A stretch of DNA of 64,000 nt, from positions 8,134,001 through 8,198,000 of the forward strand of contig JAQISU010000096.1 in the NCBI GenBank assembly GCA_029339505.1, written 5' to 3'. The position numbers and the translations under genes are program-made. The notes under the pieces were generated by a model. That model worked only from the letters and a program-made list of their open reading frames with translations. It had not been told where the DNA came from and did not search any database. Origin of the DNA: Unio delphinus. Its lineage: Eukaryota; Mollusca; Bivalvia; Unionida; Unionidae. Below are positions 21,590 to 32,236 of the stretch, in pieces; positions within the stretch are counted from its first letter, which is position 1, and each line of letters starts with the position of its first letter.

Positions 21590-22830
21590 GTAGCACTTTT
21601 AGCTTTACACACACATCAACTACATACATGCCAACCAATATGCTTTAGGCATAATTATTACGCTTTTTCAGTATATCCACCTTCCAAAAAAATCAATTAT
21701 TTGTTTTCTCATTTTTATTAACATTCTAGTAATCCCACGGATCTTTATTTTAGAAAAGACTGCATTTACATAACTACAATATAAGAGTACACATGTCTGT
21801 GGACTTGCGTGCACTTTCCTAACAGTATCATATTCTATGTATAGCAAACCTTGGTCTACTTTCAGACTTTCGACCTTGAATTCTATTTATAGCATCTGTA
21901 TGGATATGGATATGGATCTTTATGTGCAGATTCTTATTCATATTTACAGCAGAACCAGTCTTAAAGGTATTTGGTGCTAAAAAGTGAAATTTTTTAAAGA
22001 TATTTTTGCTCATATACGCATCAACTAAAATAAATTATTATTTTTTAGCACAAAATACCTTTAGACTGGTTCTGCACTACATATGAATTAAAACAAAGAA
22101 TCTGCACGTACAGATTAAAATTAGAAAACCAGTATGTTCCTCCTCACTAAGCCATATAGCTGCTATAAATAGAATATGAGGTCAAAAGTTTGAAAGTAGA
22201 ACCAGCATGTTTCTTGGTAATATAATAGTTGCTATAAATAAAACATGATACTATTAGAAAAGTCCATGCAAGTCCATGGATTAGTGTGCTCATATATAGT
22301 AGTTATGTAGAAGCCGTATTTTAAAAAATATGGTCTAACCGCTCCGGTGGTTTGGTGGTTAGAGCGTCTGTCGTAGGAGATCATGGGTTCGATTCCCGGC
22401 CGAGCCTTTCCAAAGACTTACAAAAATGGTACTTACAGCTGCCTCGCTTGGCACTCAGCATTAAGAGGTTAGTGTGAGGACTAGTCGGCCTGGTGTCAGG
22501 ATAATGTGACGGGTGGGACATCATGATACAAGTCTGCTAGACATCACTATAAACTGCCTCACTGCAGACATCGTCATGATAAGACTGAAAATTTTTAAAG
22601 CTACATTAAAAATCTTAAACAAAAAAATAAAATATGGTTTGTGGGATTAATGGAATGTTAATAAAAACGAGAAAACAAAATATTAATGTTTTTTGGAAGG
22701 TGGAAATATTGAAAAAGCTTACTCCATTAACGCTTATGCATAGGTGTAATTTAGTGACAAAAGTGTAATGATTAGGCCAGAAGTGGAATGATTGGCATGT
22801 ATGCTAATCATGTAATTTTCCATAATTTAA
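21590..22830. mobile_element. Long palindromic element, split by a SINE
   Basis: The left arm (21590-22012) and right arm (22040-22830, minus the SINE at 22335-22628) are imperfect reverse complements. ACAGCAGAACCAGTCTTAAA pairs with TTTAGACTGGTTCTGCA, TTTATAGCATCTGTATGG-side sequence pairs with GCTGCTATAAATAGAAT, AGAAAAGACTGCATTTACAT pairs with the region at 22260-22320, CCACCTTCCAAAAAAAT pairs with TTTTTTGGAAGGTGG, and the outer ACATACATGCCAACCA pairs with TGATTGGCATGTATG. The arms are ~420-490 bp with a loop of only ~25 bp near 22025. No protein-coding motif is seen. It looks like a large foldback or MITE-type element. Confidence 0.75.
22335..22628 (+). mobile_element. SINE family B, full length with target duplication
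   Basis: The tRNA-like head has GGTTTGGTGGTTAGAGCGTC (A-box region) and GGTTCGATTCCCGG (B-box/T-arm), followed by the family body (CCAAAGACTTACAAAAATGG, GGATAATGTGACGGGTGGGA) and an A-rich 3' end. It is flanked by a perfect 10-bp target duplication AAAATATGGT (22325-22334 and 22629-22638). It is the best-preserved copy of this family here and could be mis-called as a tRNA gene. Confidence 0.9.
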
Positions 22831-23099
22831 TTTCTGTTTGGTTTGAATTTTGTTCTAGATTGTAAGGTCTTGTACATTGTAGGCATTTTTGTCAAATGTT
22901 TTTGTTCTTTGATTTTTAGTTCACATTATGTAGTAGAGGTACGTTATTGTAGTACCTCATGGGTCAGCATCAGTGTGGCATATGGATACACACAGATGAA
23001 AGGAGAGACATGCGTCCATCCTAACAGGATGTCAACCATTCTTTATTCCTAGGTCCTTGACATCAGTTGGGAAAGGGTTTCATATCATCTGATCCAACT

Positions 23100-23985
23100 T
23101 TGTATATACATATATTTGTTCGTTCTTGTTTGAAGTTTTGCATTTAGGTGTTTTTGGTACTGTATAATACTGTTATATGTGGAATCATGAAACCTACTGA
23201 GGGATGTATCTTTGTATAACTATGACAACCTCATCACAAAAGTAGTTCACTGACCTGTTTTTCATGCATCACTGATTTTTAATTTTATGGTTTATTTCTC
23301 GAGTTATGTTCATAATAAAACCATCAAACTAGATAATCATATACGTTTCTGTTAGTACTAACCCTTATCTTAAAAGAAAGGTCAATGTTACCAGCATTTC
23401 ACATTTTACTGGCTTAGGTTAAGTTTTTGCATTTAGCTTTTTGCACCCTGTATACATACCCGTTACTTTTATACCTGGATTAATATAAGTTGGTGAGGGG
23501 ATTTATCTTGGTGAGTATTACACCCTGGTCAGAGTGACCTGTATTTCTAGATTCACTGACCTAAGTTCAATTTTCTGTTTAATGTATATTTCTCAACCTC
23601 TGATTATGTTAGAATCATTCAAGTAAATGACTGTATGTATTTCTATTAGTACCACACCCTTACTGTAAAAGAATGTCACTGTGACTTGCATTTCATCTTT
23701 TACTGGCTATATTGAGTTTTCACATTTAGCACATCGGTGTTTTATGTAATACTGCTATACCCAGAATAAAGAAACTGCAAGAGGATGCATCTTGATGAGT
23801 ACTATACCGCCATCTTAAGAGCAGGTCACTGTAAACTTTATTTCGCATTTCACTGACTTTGGTTCAGCTTGATGTTCACTTTTCACACTGTAATCATTAA
23901 GCTGACCAATTACATACTTTTCTCGTAGTACTAGATTAGGTTAAGTTGTTTATTTATTATTTAGCTCATAACCACAGGCTTTTTG
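23100..23985. repeat. Diverged tandem array, period about 145 bp
   Basis: The block GTCACTGTGACCTG(C/T)ATTTC...TTTACTGGCTTAGGTTAAG recurs near 23251, 23383, 23535, 23683 and 23825, and again after the minisatellite near 25203 and 25350. The 34-bp minisatellite at 23985-25200 therefore arose inside this older array. Confidence 0.65.
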
Positions 23986-25205
23986 TATGCAGTGTACTCC
24001 ATCAGTACTCCACTCCCTCAATTCAGCGTACTCCATCAGTACTCCACTCTCTCAGTTCAGTGTACTCCATCAGTACTCCACTCTCTCAGTTCAGTGTACT
24101 CCATCAGTACTCCACTCTCTCAGTTCAGTGTACTCCATCAGTACTCCACTCTCAGTTCAGTGTACTCCAGTCCCTCAATTTAATGTCCATCAGTACTCCA
24201 ATCCCTCAATTCAGTGTACTCCATCAGTACTCCACTCTCTCAGTTCAGTGTACTCCATCAGTACTCCACTCTCTCAGTTCAGTGTACTCCAGTCCCTCAA
24301 TTTAATGTCCATCAATACTCCAATCCCTCAATTCAGTGTACTCCATCAATACTCCAATCCCTCAATTCAGTGTACTCCATCAATACTCCAATCCCTCAAT
24401 TCAGTGTACTCCATCAGTACTCCACTCTCTCAGTTCAGTGTACTCCATCAGTACTCCACTCTCTCAGTTCAGTGTACTCCAGTCCCTCAATTTAATGTCC
24501 ATCAGTACTCCAATCCCTCAATTCAGTGTACTCCATCAGTACTCCACTCTCTCAGTTCAGTGTACTCCATCAGTACTCCACTCTCTCAGTTCAGTGTACT
24601 CCAGTCCCTCAATTTAATGTCCATCAATACTCCAATCCCTCAATTCAGTGTACTCCATCAATACTCCAATCCCTCAATTCAGTGTACTCCATCAATACTC
24701 CAATCCCTCAATTCAGTGTACTCCATCAGTACTCCACTCTCTCAGTTCAGTGTACTCCATCAGTACTCCACTCTCTCAGTTCAGTGTACTCCAGTCCCTC
24801 AATTTAATGTCCATCAGTACTCCAATCCCTCAATTCAGTGTACTCCATCAGTACTCCACTCTCTCAGTTCAGTGTACTCCATCAGTACTCCACTCTCTCA
24901 GTTCAGTGTACTCCAGTCCCTCAATTTAATGTCCATCAATACTCCAATCCCTCAATTCAGTGTACTCCATCAATACTCCAATCCCTCAATTCAGTGTACT
25001 CCATCAATACTCCAATCCCTCAATTCAGTGTACTCCATCAGTACTCCACTCTCTCAATTCAGTGTACTCCATCAGTACTCCACTCTCTCAATTCAGTGTA
25101 CTCCATCAGTACTCCACTCTCTCAATTCAGTGTACTCCATCAGTACTCCACTCTCTCAGTTCAGAGTACTCCATCAGTACTCCACTCTCTCAGTTCAGAG
25201 GTTAT
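23985..25205. repeat. 34-bp minisatellite with 312-bp higher-order repeats
   Basis: The basic unit is about 34 bp (TACTCCATCAGTACTCCACT, then CTCTCAGTTCAGTG). Variants with CAATCCCTCAATT and shortened units (CTCCAGTCCCTCAATTTAAT) follow a fixed order that repeats every 312 bp; identical blocks begin near 24214, 24526 and 24838. Since 312 is a multiple of three, long open frames (up to 422 codons from 23987) persist on the plus strand in all frames. They are repeat artefacts. Confidence 0.95.
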
Positions 25206-25489
25206 TGTCAACCATATTTTATTCTTCACTGACTTGGGCTAAAAGTTTTGTGTGATGTTCATTTTTTAGGCAGTGTTCATGCTATAATTGTGAAATTGAT
25301 GATTGTAAGTATCTCTGTTACTAACACACCCTAACAACAAAAGAGGCTAATTGTGACCTGTTGTAATCATCTTTACTGGCTTTGGTTAAGTTTCTGCATT
25401 TAGTTCCTTAGAATCATTAAACTTTTTTGCCAAAAGAATATCACTGTAATTGGAACTGGAGACTAGTGAAATTGCAGTATAATCATTAA

Positions 25490-26020
25490 TTAAACTTTGT
25501 TCTGCTGGTCATTGACAGAGCAGTTTATAGGATGGTCACTACACCTCCTAAACTACCCAGAAGATTATCGTTCCATCGTCCACTTGGTCCTGATTGGAAA
25601 TGGTGACACCCAGACATTCATTATGACAGACACAGCAGCCATTTTGAAAATTGTTACTGCTACTGATTGGAAGATTATATCAGCATGGAGTTTTAACTGT
25701 AAGACTTCTTGTGATGAAAACGGTGTAGATCTGGTGACCAATATGGCCACCAGTGATCATCTTGAAAATATTTTTATCCATACTTCTTTTGAATGGAAAG
25801 TAATAACTGACATGGGGATTTGCTTAATAGATTTATTTTGATGTCTAATTAGTCTTGAATGTAAATGGTGCAGATCTGCTATCCAATATAGCAACCATAG
25901 TGGCCATCATGAAAATCTTGTTAATGTCACTCATTCTGTGCAGATCTGCTATCCAATATAGCAACCATAGTGGCCATCATGAAAATCTTGTTAATGTCAC
26001 TCATTCTGATTGAAAAGGAA
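25490..26020. repeat. Diverged tandem repeat with a recent 70-bp duplication
   Basis: The same family as 11215-11910 (AATATGGCCACC, ATCTTGAAAAT, GACATGGGGATTTGC). Within it, a 70-bp block starting CAGATCTGCTATCCAATATA at 25871 is repeated without visible change at 25941, a young event in an old repeat. The 114-codon frame 25497-25841 is part of this repeat. Confidence 0.8.
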
Positions 26021-26129
26021 TATTGTCATTATGATTTTCGTTATCTGGACATGTGTTTCTCTGATAGCTCTACTGCATCTTTATGTATAGTGTTAACTGG
26101 AAATATTTTCTATCAAAAACTTGTTTTTC

Positions 26130-26290
26130 TTCTCTCTTTCTCCTTTGAATACGTTCCCCAATCACATTACTTTAGGGATATTAGCCTGCTACCTCGCGAA
26201 TCCAGCCCTACCAAAAGACGAAAATTCGTCTTTCCTGTCTATGTCTAATAGACAAAGGGCAATAACTCTTGCCCATTACCTCCCCTTGCC
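26130..26290 (+). repeat. DIRS-like left terminal repeat
   Basis: It contains the inverted terminal segment at 26142-26175, then a subterminal part (GGATATTAGCCTGCTACCTC, GACAAAGGGCAATAACTCTT). All of it recurs in reverse orientation at 45236-45368, which independently supports this as a terminal module. Confidence 0.8.
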
Positions 26291-26571
26291 GCCCGTTAGG
26301 TGTCGCTTCTTTAGTTTTTTAGCTTCGCTTGTTGTGTGTAAACACGTACAATTAGACCTCCAATGAATCCAAGCCATCTTAGTGTAAATTCTGACCATCC
26401 GAAGTTAAATTTGGAATTACTGTGTTGGATAATCATTCCCCAACAGGTCGTATACATTATTTTACAATATTTTCCAATTTGAGTGACTTTGTCACCTTTT
26501 CTAGACTTCGGACCAGGTTGCAACGTGGTCAAAGCACGCTTATGGCGGTGCTAGCATGTAATACATGTAGC

Positions 26572-27510
26572 ACTCAATAATTTCGCTTATTCCGTATGTA
26601 ACGTTTACGATATTAGCGACTAATAACGTGCTGCATTGATAATATGTGCTTTATTTATATTCTTTGACGTTTCAGTAGACTTCAAAAAAGTCTTTGAACG
26701 ACCAATTTGCGACTTTAATGGCAGACTTCGTGTTGTAGTCACGAGTTCACGCAACACTTAATCATTTCGCTTCCTACGTTAGTTACGGTTATGGAATAGC
26801 GACTTAATAGCGTACTGAATTGTTAATTTGTGCTTTGTTTATCTTCTTTTCCGTTTCAGTAGACTTCATCTCTGAACGACCAGTTGCGACTATTAATGGC
26901 GGAATTTCGTGTTGTAGTCACGAGTTCACACGACACTAAATCATTTCGCTTCCTCCGTTAGTTACGGTTATGGTAATAGCGACTTAATAGCGTGTTGAAT
27001 TGCTAAATGTGCTTTGTTTATCATCTTTTTCATTTCAGTAGACTTCGTCTTGAACGACCTATTGCAACACGCTCACGGCGATAACTAGTGTGGTCATTAA
27101 GAGTTAACATGGCACGGAATAATTTGACTACTCCGTTAATAACGGTTATAGTATTATCGAATTAATAATATGCTGAATTTTTAATTTGTGCTTTGGCGGA
27201 ATTCATGTTGAAGTCATGAGTTCACGCGACACTAAATCATTTCACTTCCTCCGTTAGTTACGGTTATGGTAATAGCGACTTAATAGCGTGCTGAATTGCT
27301 AATTGTGCTTTGTTTATCATCTTTTTCGTTTCAGTAGACTTCGTCTTGAACGAACCAATGCAACACGCTCACGGCGATAACTAGTGTTGTCATTAAGAGT
27401 TAACATGGCACGGAATAATTTGACTACTCCGTTAATAACGGTTATAGTATTATCAAATTAATAATATGCTGAATTTTTTAATTTGTGCTTTGTTCTCTTC
27501 TTTTGTCGTT
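26572..27510 (+). repeat. ~180-bp tandem array in the DIRS-like 5' region
   Basis: Six units marked by (T/A)CATTTCGCTTCCTCCGTTA, then GTTACGGTTATGG, at 26578, 26762, 26941, 27119, 27237 and 27416. Steps are 184, 179, 178, 118 (a partial unit) and 179 bp. Most units also carry TTTGTTTATCATCTTTTTCG followed by TTTCAGTAGACTTC, which resembles a pyrimidine tract plus 3' splice site, and the last reads GTCGTTTCAGTAAGCAAAG just before the gag-like ORF. Units alternate in similarity: 26941 with 27237, and 27119 with 27416. Confidence 0.85.
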
Positions 27511-27607
27511 TCAGTAAGCAAAGTCGACAACGAAGGCATGAATGGCAAAATGGGTGTTGGCAATGTGGAAATGGAGGAAATTATGTTGACATGGTTTAGG
27601 CTGCCCA

Positions 27608-29743
27608 GTGGGTGTAAATTTCACCGCAGATCCGTACATGGCTTTCGGGCCTGTAAGTCAGGACGCATGGAGTCTATGCTGGATCAATTGGATCCATTTT
27701 AATATGCACTTTCGCCGGCCTTCCAGCTGTCAGTCCAGCCGACACCGTCAGTTCAGCCGGCACTTCAGCAGGCAAACCGGCATTAACCGTCCATCCGGCA
27801 CCGTCCGTTCAGCCCAAATGGCACCGGACGGCCAGCCGACCTTCCAGCTTGCATCAACAGGCACCGGCCGTTCAGCCCAAATGGCACCGGCCGGCCAGCC
27901 GACCTTCCAGCCTGCGTCGACAGGCACCGGCCGTCCATACGGCAACGACCGTTCAGCCCAAATGGCACCGGTCGTCCAGCCGACCTTCCAGCCGGCATCA
28001 ACCGGCACCGGCCGTCCATCCGGCAACGACCGTTCAGCCCAAATGGCACCGGTCGTCCAGCCAACCTTCCAGCCGGCATCAACCTGCACCGGCCGTCCAT
28101 CCGGCAGCGACCGTTCAGCCCAAATGGCACCGGTCGTCCAGCCGACCTTCCAGCCGGCATCAACCGGCACCGGCCGACCATCCGGCAACGACCGTTAAGC
28201 CCAAATGGCACCGGTCTTCCAGCCGGCATCAACCTGCACCGGCTGTACATCGGATTTACGGAGATTATAGTGATGTACCCGTCAGTCAATCTACACTACT
28301 GGTTACATATCACTACCATGAGAGAAATGTTATAGATGAATCTCCCTCCAATCAGACCATTCGAGAGGCAGGTGCCGGTCATAGCCGGACCTTCGCCGAC
28401 ATTCCGGCCGACCATATACCAGACAAATTAGTCGGTATTGCCGGTGTACACCTCCCGTCATGTCAAATACGTGACGGTGTGATTTTAAAACAAGGGAGAA
28501 TTAGTGATATTATCAGAGGTGACGGAATTGAGTTATCTATGCCACTTGGTATGTGCTACCCAGATATGACAGCTTTTACCAGAACAGGTCTTTCAGGCCG
28601 ACCATCCGCCAGTTCAATCAGCCGGCAGTGCCGGTCGTCCATATGTTCACGGCTTCTCCACAAGGGAGATTTAGTGAAAGTGTCAATTATGACAGAATTG
28701 CGTCATCTAAGTCACCTTGTATGCTGTACAGATATGCAAGCTGTACCAGAACCAACATTCCCTCTGAGCGAATGGTAGATGGGCGCGTAGTGCTGGACGC
28801 ACTACATAAGCATTATGTAATTGTTATTACCTTACAGTCGGCAACATCCGGCACCGGGCGTCCATCCGGCAATGACCGTTCAGCCCATATGGCACCGGTC
28901 ATCCAGCAGACCTTCCCGCCAGCACTAACCGGCACCGGGCGATCCGGCAATGACCGTTCAGCCCATATGGCACCGGTCGTCCAGCCAAGCTTTCAGCCGA
29001 CACTTGCCGGCACTGACCGTTCATCCGGCTCCGGCCGTCCAGCCCAACAGGCACCGGTCGTCCAACCGTATGGAGATTTTAGTCTTATACCAGTCCATCC
29101 GACTATACCGCTGTACCAGCACGGGGACTTTTATCATACCGCAATCCGCACAAATCGGATTGACGAAGATTCTAATGATGTTTCCGTCTGTCAATCCGTA
29201 CTACCGGTTACATATCACTACCATGACACAGTTGGCGAGGAATCTCTCGATCCAACCCGACCATTCGAGCGGTCGGTGCCGGTCATAGCCGGCCCGTCGC
29301 AGTCATTCAGGCCAAACATATGCCAATCAATTCATTCGGCATTGCCGGCCGTCCATAGGCTAACAGCTCATCCACAAGGGAGAGTGAATGCCTTTATCAG
29401 AGATGATGGAATCGAGTCATCTATGCCACCTGGTATGCATTACCCCGATATGGATGCTTTGCCAGAGCAAGATTATGTACATAGTGAGTGCGATGAGTCG
29501 CAGGCAAATCAGCGGTATGCAGATCCAACTATGGAACGGACTGAGTTCAGCTTCAAAGCCGCAGTGGAGGAAATTTATAAGGTGTTGGCCCCTTCAGAAT
29601 GCCCTCCACCTCCTGCTGCCATTACCGACTATAAGGTTAGAGCGTCGGTTGATCTGGATGAGGGGGAAGAGACTCTATCCTTCCGCCTCCTTCCCCAGTC
29701 GACAAAATTAAGGAAATTAATGACCGTCTGTCGACACGCATAG
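27608..29743 (+). pseudogene. DIRS-like gag-like ORF1 with 27-residue repeats
   Basis: One frame is open at 27608-28198 and again at 28553-29743. The repeat unit is PVVQPTFQPASTGTGRPSGN followed by DRSAQMA. It is 81 bp long, with repeated AAATGGCACCG at 27879, 27960, 28041, 28122 and 28203 (first step 27816 to 27879 is 63 bp). The first frame ends at TAA 28196-28198, where sister units have TCA, i.e. a single-base nonsense change. Between 28199 and 28552 the protein resemblance moves to another frame (YGDYSDVPVSQSTLLVTYHY), matching the later YGDF..VSVCQSVLPVTYHYHD, so a gag segment is duplicated. Plus and minus frames overlapping the repeats (27849-28778, 28188-27748, 28289-27783) are shadows. 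The function of this ORF in DIRS elements is presumed structural. Confidence 0.75.
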
Positions 29744-30175
29744 GGGATCCAGGAATTGCTAAGGTTTTTCTTTTCTGAAAGCCAAGTACCAGCGTCGTTT
29801 TCAGGTCGATGGTACAAAACTCACTCCGGTGCGTTCAGTACTGAGGTCCCGGCTCTGGATAAAAATATGGCAGCAGTCCATATGTCTGCTCCATTGTCTT
29901 ATAAAGTGGACTAAACGGTGTTCAATGCCAAGTCCAAGCTGGTTCGAAATGTAGTCGCTACGTCTTCACTGTTAGATCTAGCCTCCCTAGCCATTTTCAG
30001 GATCGCTGATAAATCTGGCAATGAACATGCTTGGGATTCGACGGCCCGGTTAGCTAGGGTTCTTAACAGGGCAGCTCACCATTCCATGGCCAATGCGCTG
30101 ACTGCTTCTGCCAACCTAGACCTGATACGTCGTGACGCATGTATGAAGGGCACGTCGCTTAAACCCCTTCATATG
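29744..30175 (+). pseudogene. DIRS-like gag-like C-terminal part, frameshifted
   Basis: After the 29743 stop, resemblance continues in another frame: RIGDPGIAKVF, then ESQVPASFSGRWYKTHSGAF, VPALDKNMAAVHMSAPLSYK, a stop at 29911, and FNAKSKLVRNVVATSSLLDL through ASANLDLIRRDACMKGTSL (29918-30150). The composition (a helical, Arg/Lys/Leu-rich block before the RT) fits the end of the DIRS gag-like protein. The RT appears to start abruptly after it, suggesting a deletion at this junction. Confidence 0.6.
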
Positions 30176-30760
30176 CTGGCTAGATATGACCGACGCACAT
30201 TTCACGTCCCTATCCCACGAGTTGCGGACATTCTCCGTTGTGCTTGTCGGGACTAGGCTTATCAGTTCCATGTCATACCTTTGGCCTAAATTTAAGCCCT
30301 TGGGCTAGTACCAAGGTTATGGATTACGTCGTCACCCTGTTCCGCTCGACTTCATCTATTGCGTCGGCAGTATATTTGGACGACATCCTCCAGTAACATC
30401 TGTCAAGTTCTACTCTGCTCAAAGGCTGAAACGATCTTATATCACTTTACGTCATATAGGCTTTCTCGTGAACTGGATAAAGTCTGATTTGTCCAATCCG
30501 GATTTTGGTCCATCTGGGTGTGGAGTTTCTCCCGATCTGAATCTGGTAAGGCTTCTTCGAGTTTGCGATCATCCAGATAATTGCACTCGTAGAGTCCGTT
30601 TCCGGCAGGATGCGCATTTTAGCGAGAGAGTTGCAGATCCTCGGATTATTCAATGCGACAGCAGACTTGATCCCTCTCAGCCGTCCTTTTAGGCGCCCTT
30701 TACAAAGGACTTTGCTAGCGTAATTGCGCCATTTTCAAGTCCCTTCGATCCCAGAAAACA
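30176..30760 (+). pseudogene. DIRS-like reverse transcriptase, broken
   Basis: In changing frames the sequence gives LDMTDAHF then FHVPIPRV (motif A, D-x-x-D-A-x-F-H-V-P-I), AYQFHVIPLA (the R/Q-A-Y-Q-F block), PRVMDYVVTLFRS, and the catalytic AVYLDDIL with Y-L-D-D at 30373-30384. GFLVNWIKSDL follows (the G-F-x-x-N-x-x-K-S block), then degraded thumb sequence. Each motif is in the expected order and spacing for a DIRS RT, but at least four frame changes and stops lie between them. The region N-terminal to motif A is missing. Confidence 0.8.
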
Positions 30761-30859
30761 GTCATGCTCACGCCAGAGATACGATCATTCTTGAGTCAAT
30801 GGCACAACCCCTGTAGGCTGTCCACAGGGATTACTCTGGAGATACCCCAAGGGGATAAC

Positions 30860-31260
30860 GGTATGTTCCGCCACTAATACCTACGGTTGGGGTGCCCACC
30901 TGTTGCCGGACTTAGATACTGTCAGCGGCACGTGGGTGCCAGGGGCGAGCCCTTTCCACATCAACCTTTCAGAAATAACGGCTGTCATCAATGCCTTTCA
31001 TTTCGGGCAGGATCAACTCTTATTACAAACTGCCCTCATTATGTCAGACAACATTGTGGTGGTGCCTTGCCTCAAAACAAGGGGACACCAATCACCAGAC
31101 CTGTGCAATCTGAACTGGCAGTTTCTACATTGGTTCGACAATCTCCACCTCAATGTACAATTCAGACACACAGAATGGTCACTCCATCAATCGGACTTTC
31201 TTCCAATCGACACACTTTGGAGACGTCCGATGATTGATCTTTGCAACAAGGTGGAATAGC
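30860..31260 (+). pseudogene. DIRS-like RNase H region
   Basis: The readings GWGAHLLPDLDTVSGTW, HINLSEITAVINAFHFGQDQ, MSDNIVVVPCLKTRGHQSPD and TEWSLHQSDFLPID match the RNase H domain that follows RT in DIRS elements: G-W-G-A-H, then H-I-N-x-x-E, then D-N-x-x-V-V and the closing E-W-S-L segment. The catalytic Asp in front of GWGA is lost (S/T-A-T-N-T-Y instead of a T-D-A-S-type motif), and D-N is preserved. One long frame covers 30903-31259. Confidence 0.75.
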
Positions 31261-32236
31261 AAATTCTCCACCTTTCATCTCACAGGTTCCAGACCCAGAA
31301 GCTTGGGTCGTGGATGCTCGATCAATCACCTGGGAAGGGTTGTGGTCATTCTCCTACCCTCCCACGGTCTTGGTACTGGAATTAATCCAGAAGTTAAGGG
31401 GTCAGAATTGTCAGATGGTTCTGATTACCCTTCTCAGATGGAACAACTACTGGGTCTCCGATCTACTCAATCTAGGCGATAGATCTACCCAGGAAGATTA
31501 CAGTCAGCACAAGTATTCACAAGCAACCGCGGCCAGGGGTGTTCCACCCCTGTCCGGACCGTCTTTTTGTTCAAGCTTGGCTCTTGTCCAGACAGCCTTG
31601 CAAGACAAACAATTTAAATCTTTGATTGCGGAGAGAATCTCGAGAGCAAGAAGGCCCTCTACTCTGAAGGTTTACGAGGGCAAGTGGCATGTTTTCAGAG
31701 ACTGGTACCATATCATTCACATTGTTCCTCTGAGTGTCACAATCCCTCAACTGGCCAACTTTTCTCTGGCTTTTCAAGGAGAAACATCTGGCTCCAGTTA
31801 TTCTCAAATGTTACCGCTCCATGATATCAGACACATTCCGCCATTCTGGTACATGTGCTATCAGCCATGACAAAGATTTGTCAGATCTTTTAGACATTTA
31901 AAAAAAAAAAAAAAAAAAAAAATTCAATCGACTTATATCCCTCACCCTGTTTCCAAATGGAATCTGTCCTGGGTTTTAACATGACTCAATTCAGACAGTA
32001 TTGAGTCTTTAACCCACGATTAGTTAAAGCTACTATCATACAAATTGGGTTTCTTGATAGCCTTAGCTTCAGCATGCAGGGTGAGCGAGTTACATGTCCT
32101 TTCTAGTGACCCGAACTCTCTTCCGTTCCGATCAGAGGGTTTGATGGTCCTCTTGACGCAGCCAGGCTTCGTAGTCCAAAATAGATTACCATACATTGGC
32201 GATCAACGAGTCGTCATTAGCTCGCTTTCTTTATAG
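31261..32236 (+). pseudogene. DIRS-like tyrosine recombinase, broken
   Basis: 31241-31870 reads VPDPEAWVVDARSITWEGLW (the linker after RNase H), then SRARRPSTLKVYEGKWHVFR and DWYHIIH (N-terminal SAM-like region). A poly-A run of about 24 bases near 31900-31922 interrupts it. Resemblance resumes at 32045 with GFLIALASACRVSELHVLSS, containing the A-x-R-x-S-E-L-H box whose Arg is the first catalytic residue of tyrosine recombinases. The downstream H-x-x-R and Tyr boxes are not recognisable in 32236-32640, so activity is lost. Confidence 0.7.

Noticed and set aside
22335..22410. Possible tRNA gene
   Set aside because: It is the tRNA-like head of SINE family B: it is followed by the SINE body, flanked by a 10-bp target duplication and repeated elsewhere.
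23987..25255. 422-codon open frame
   Set aside because: It consists entirely of the 34-bp minisatellite; all plus-strand frames are open there and the protein is a repeat of SVLHQYSTLS-type words.
27748..28289. Minus-strand frames of 146 and 168 codons
   Set aside because: Antisense readings of the 81-bp gag repeat; the plus frame 27608/28553 is supported by its continuation beyond the repeat.
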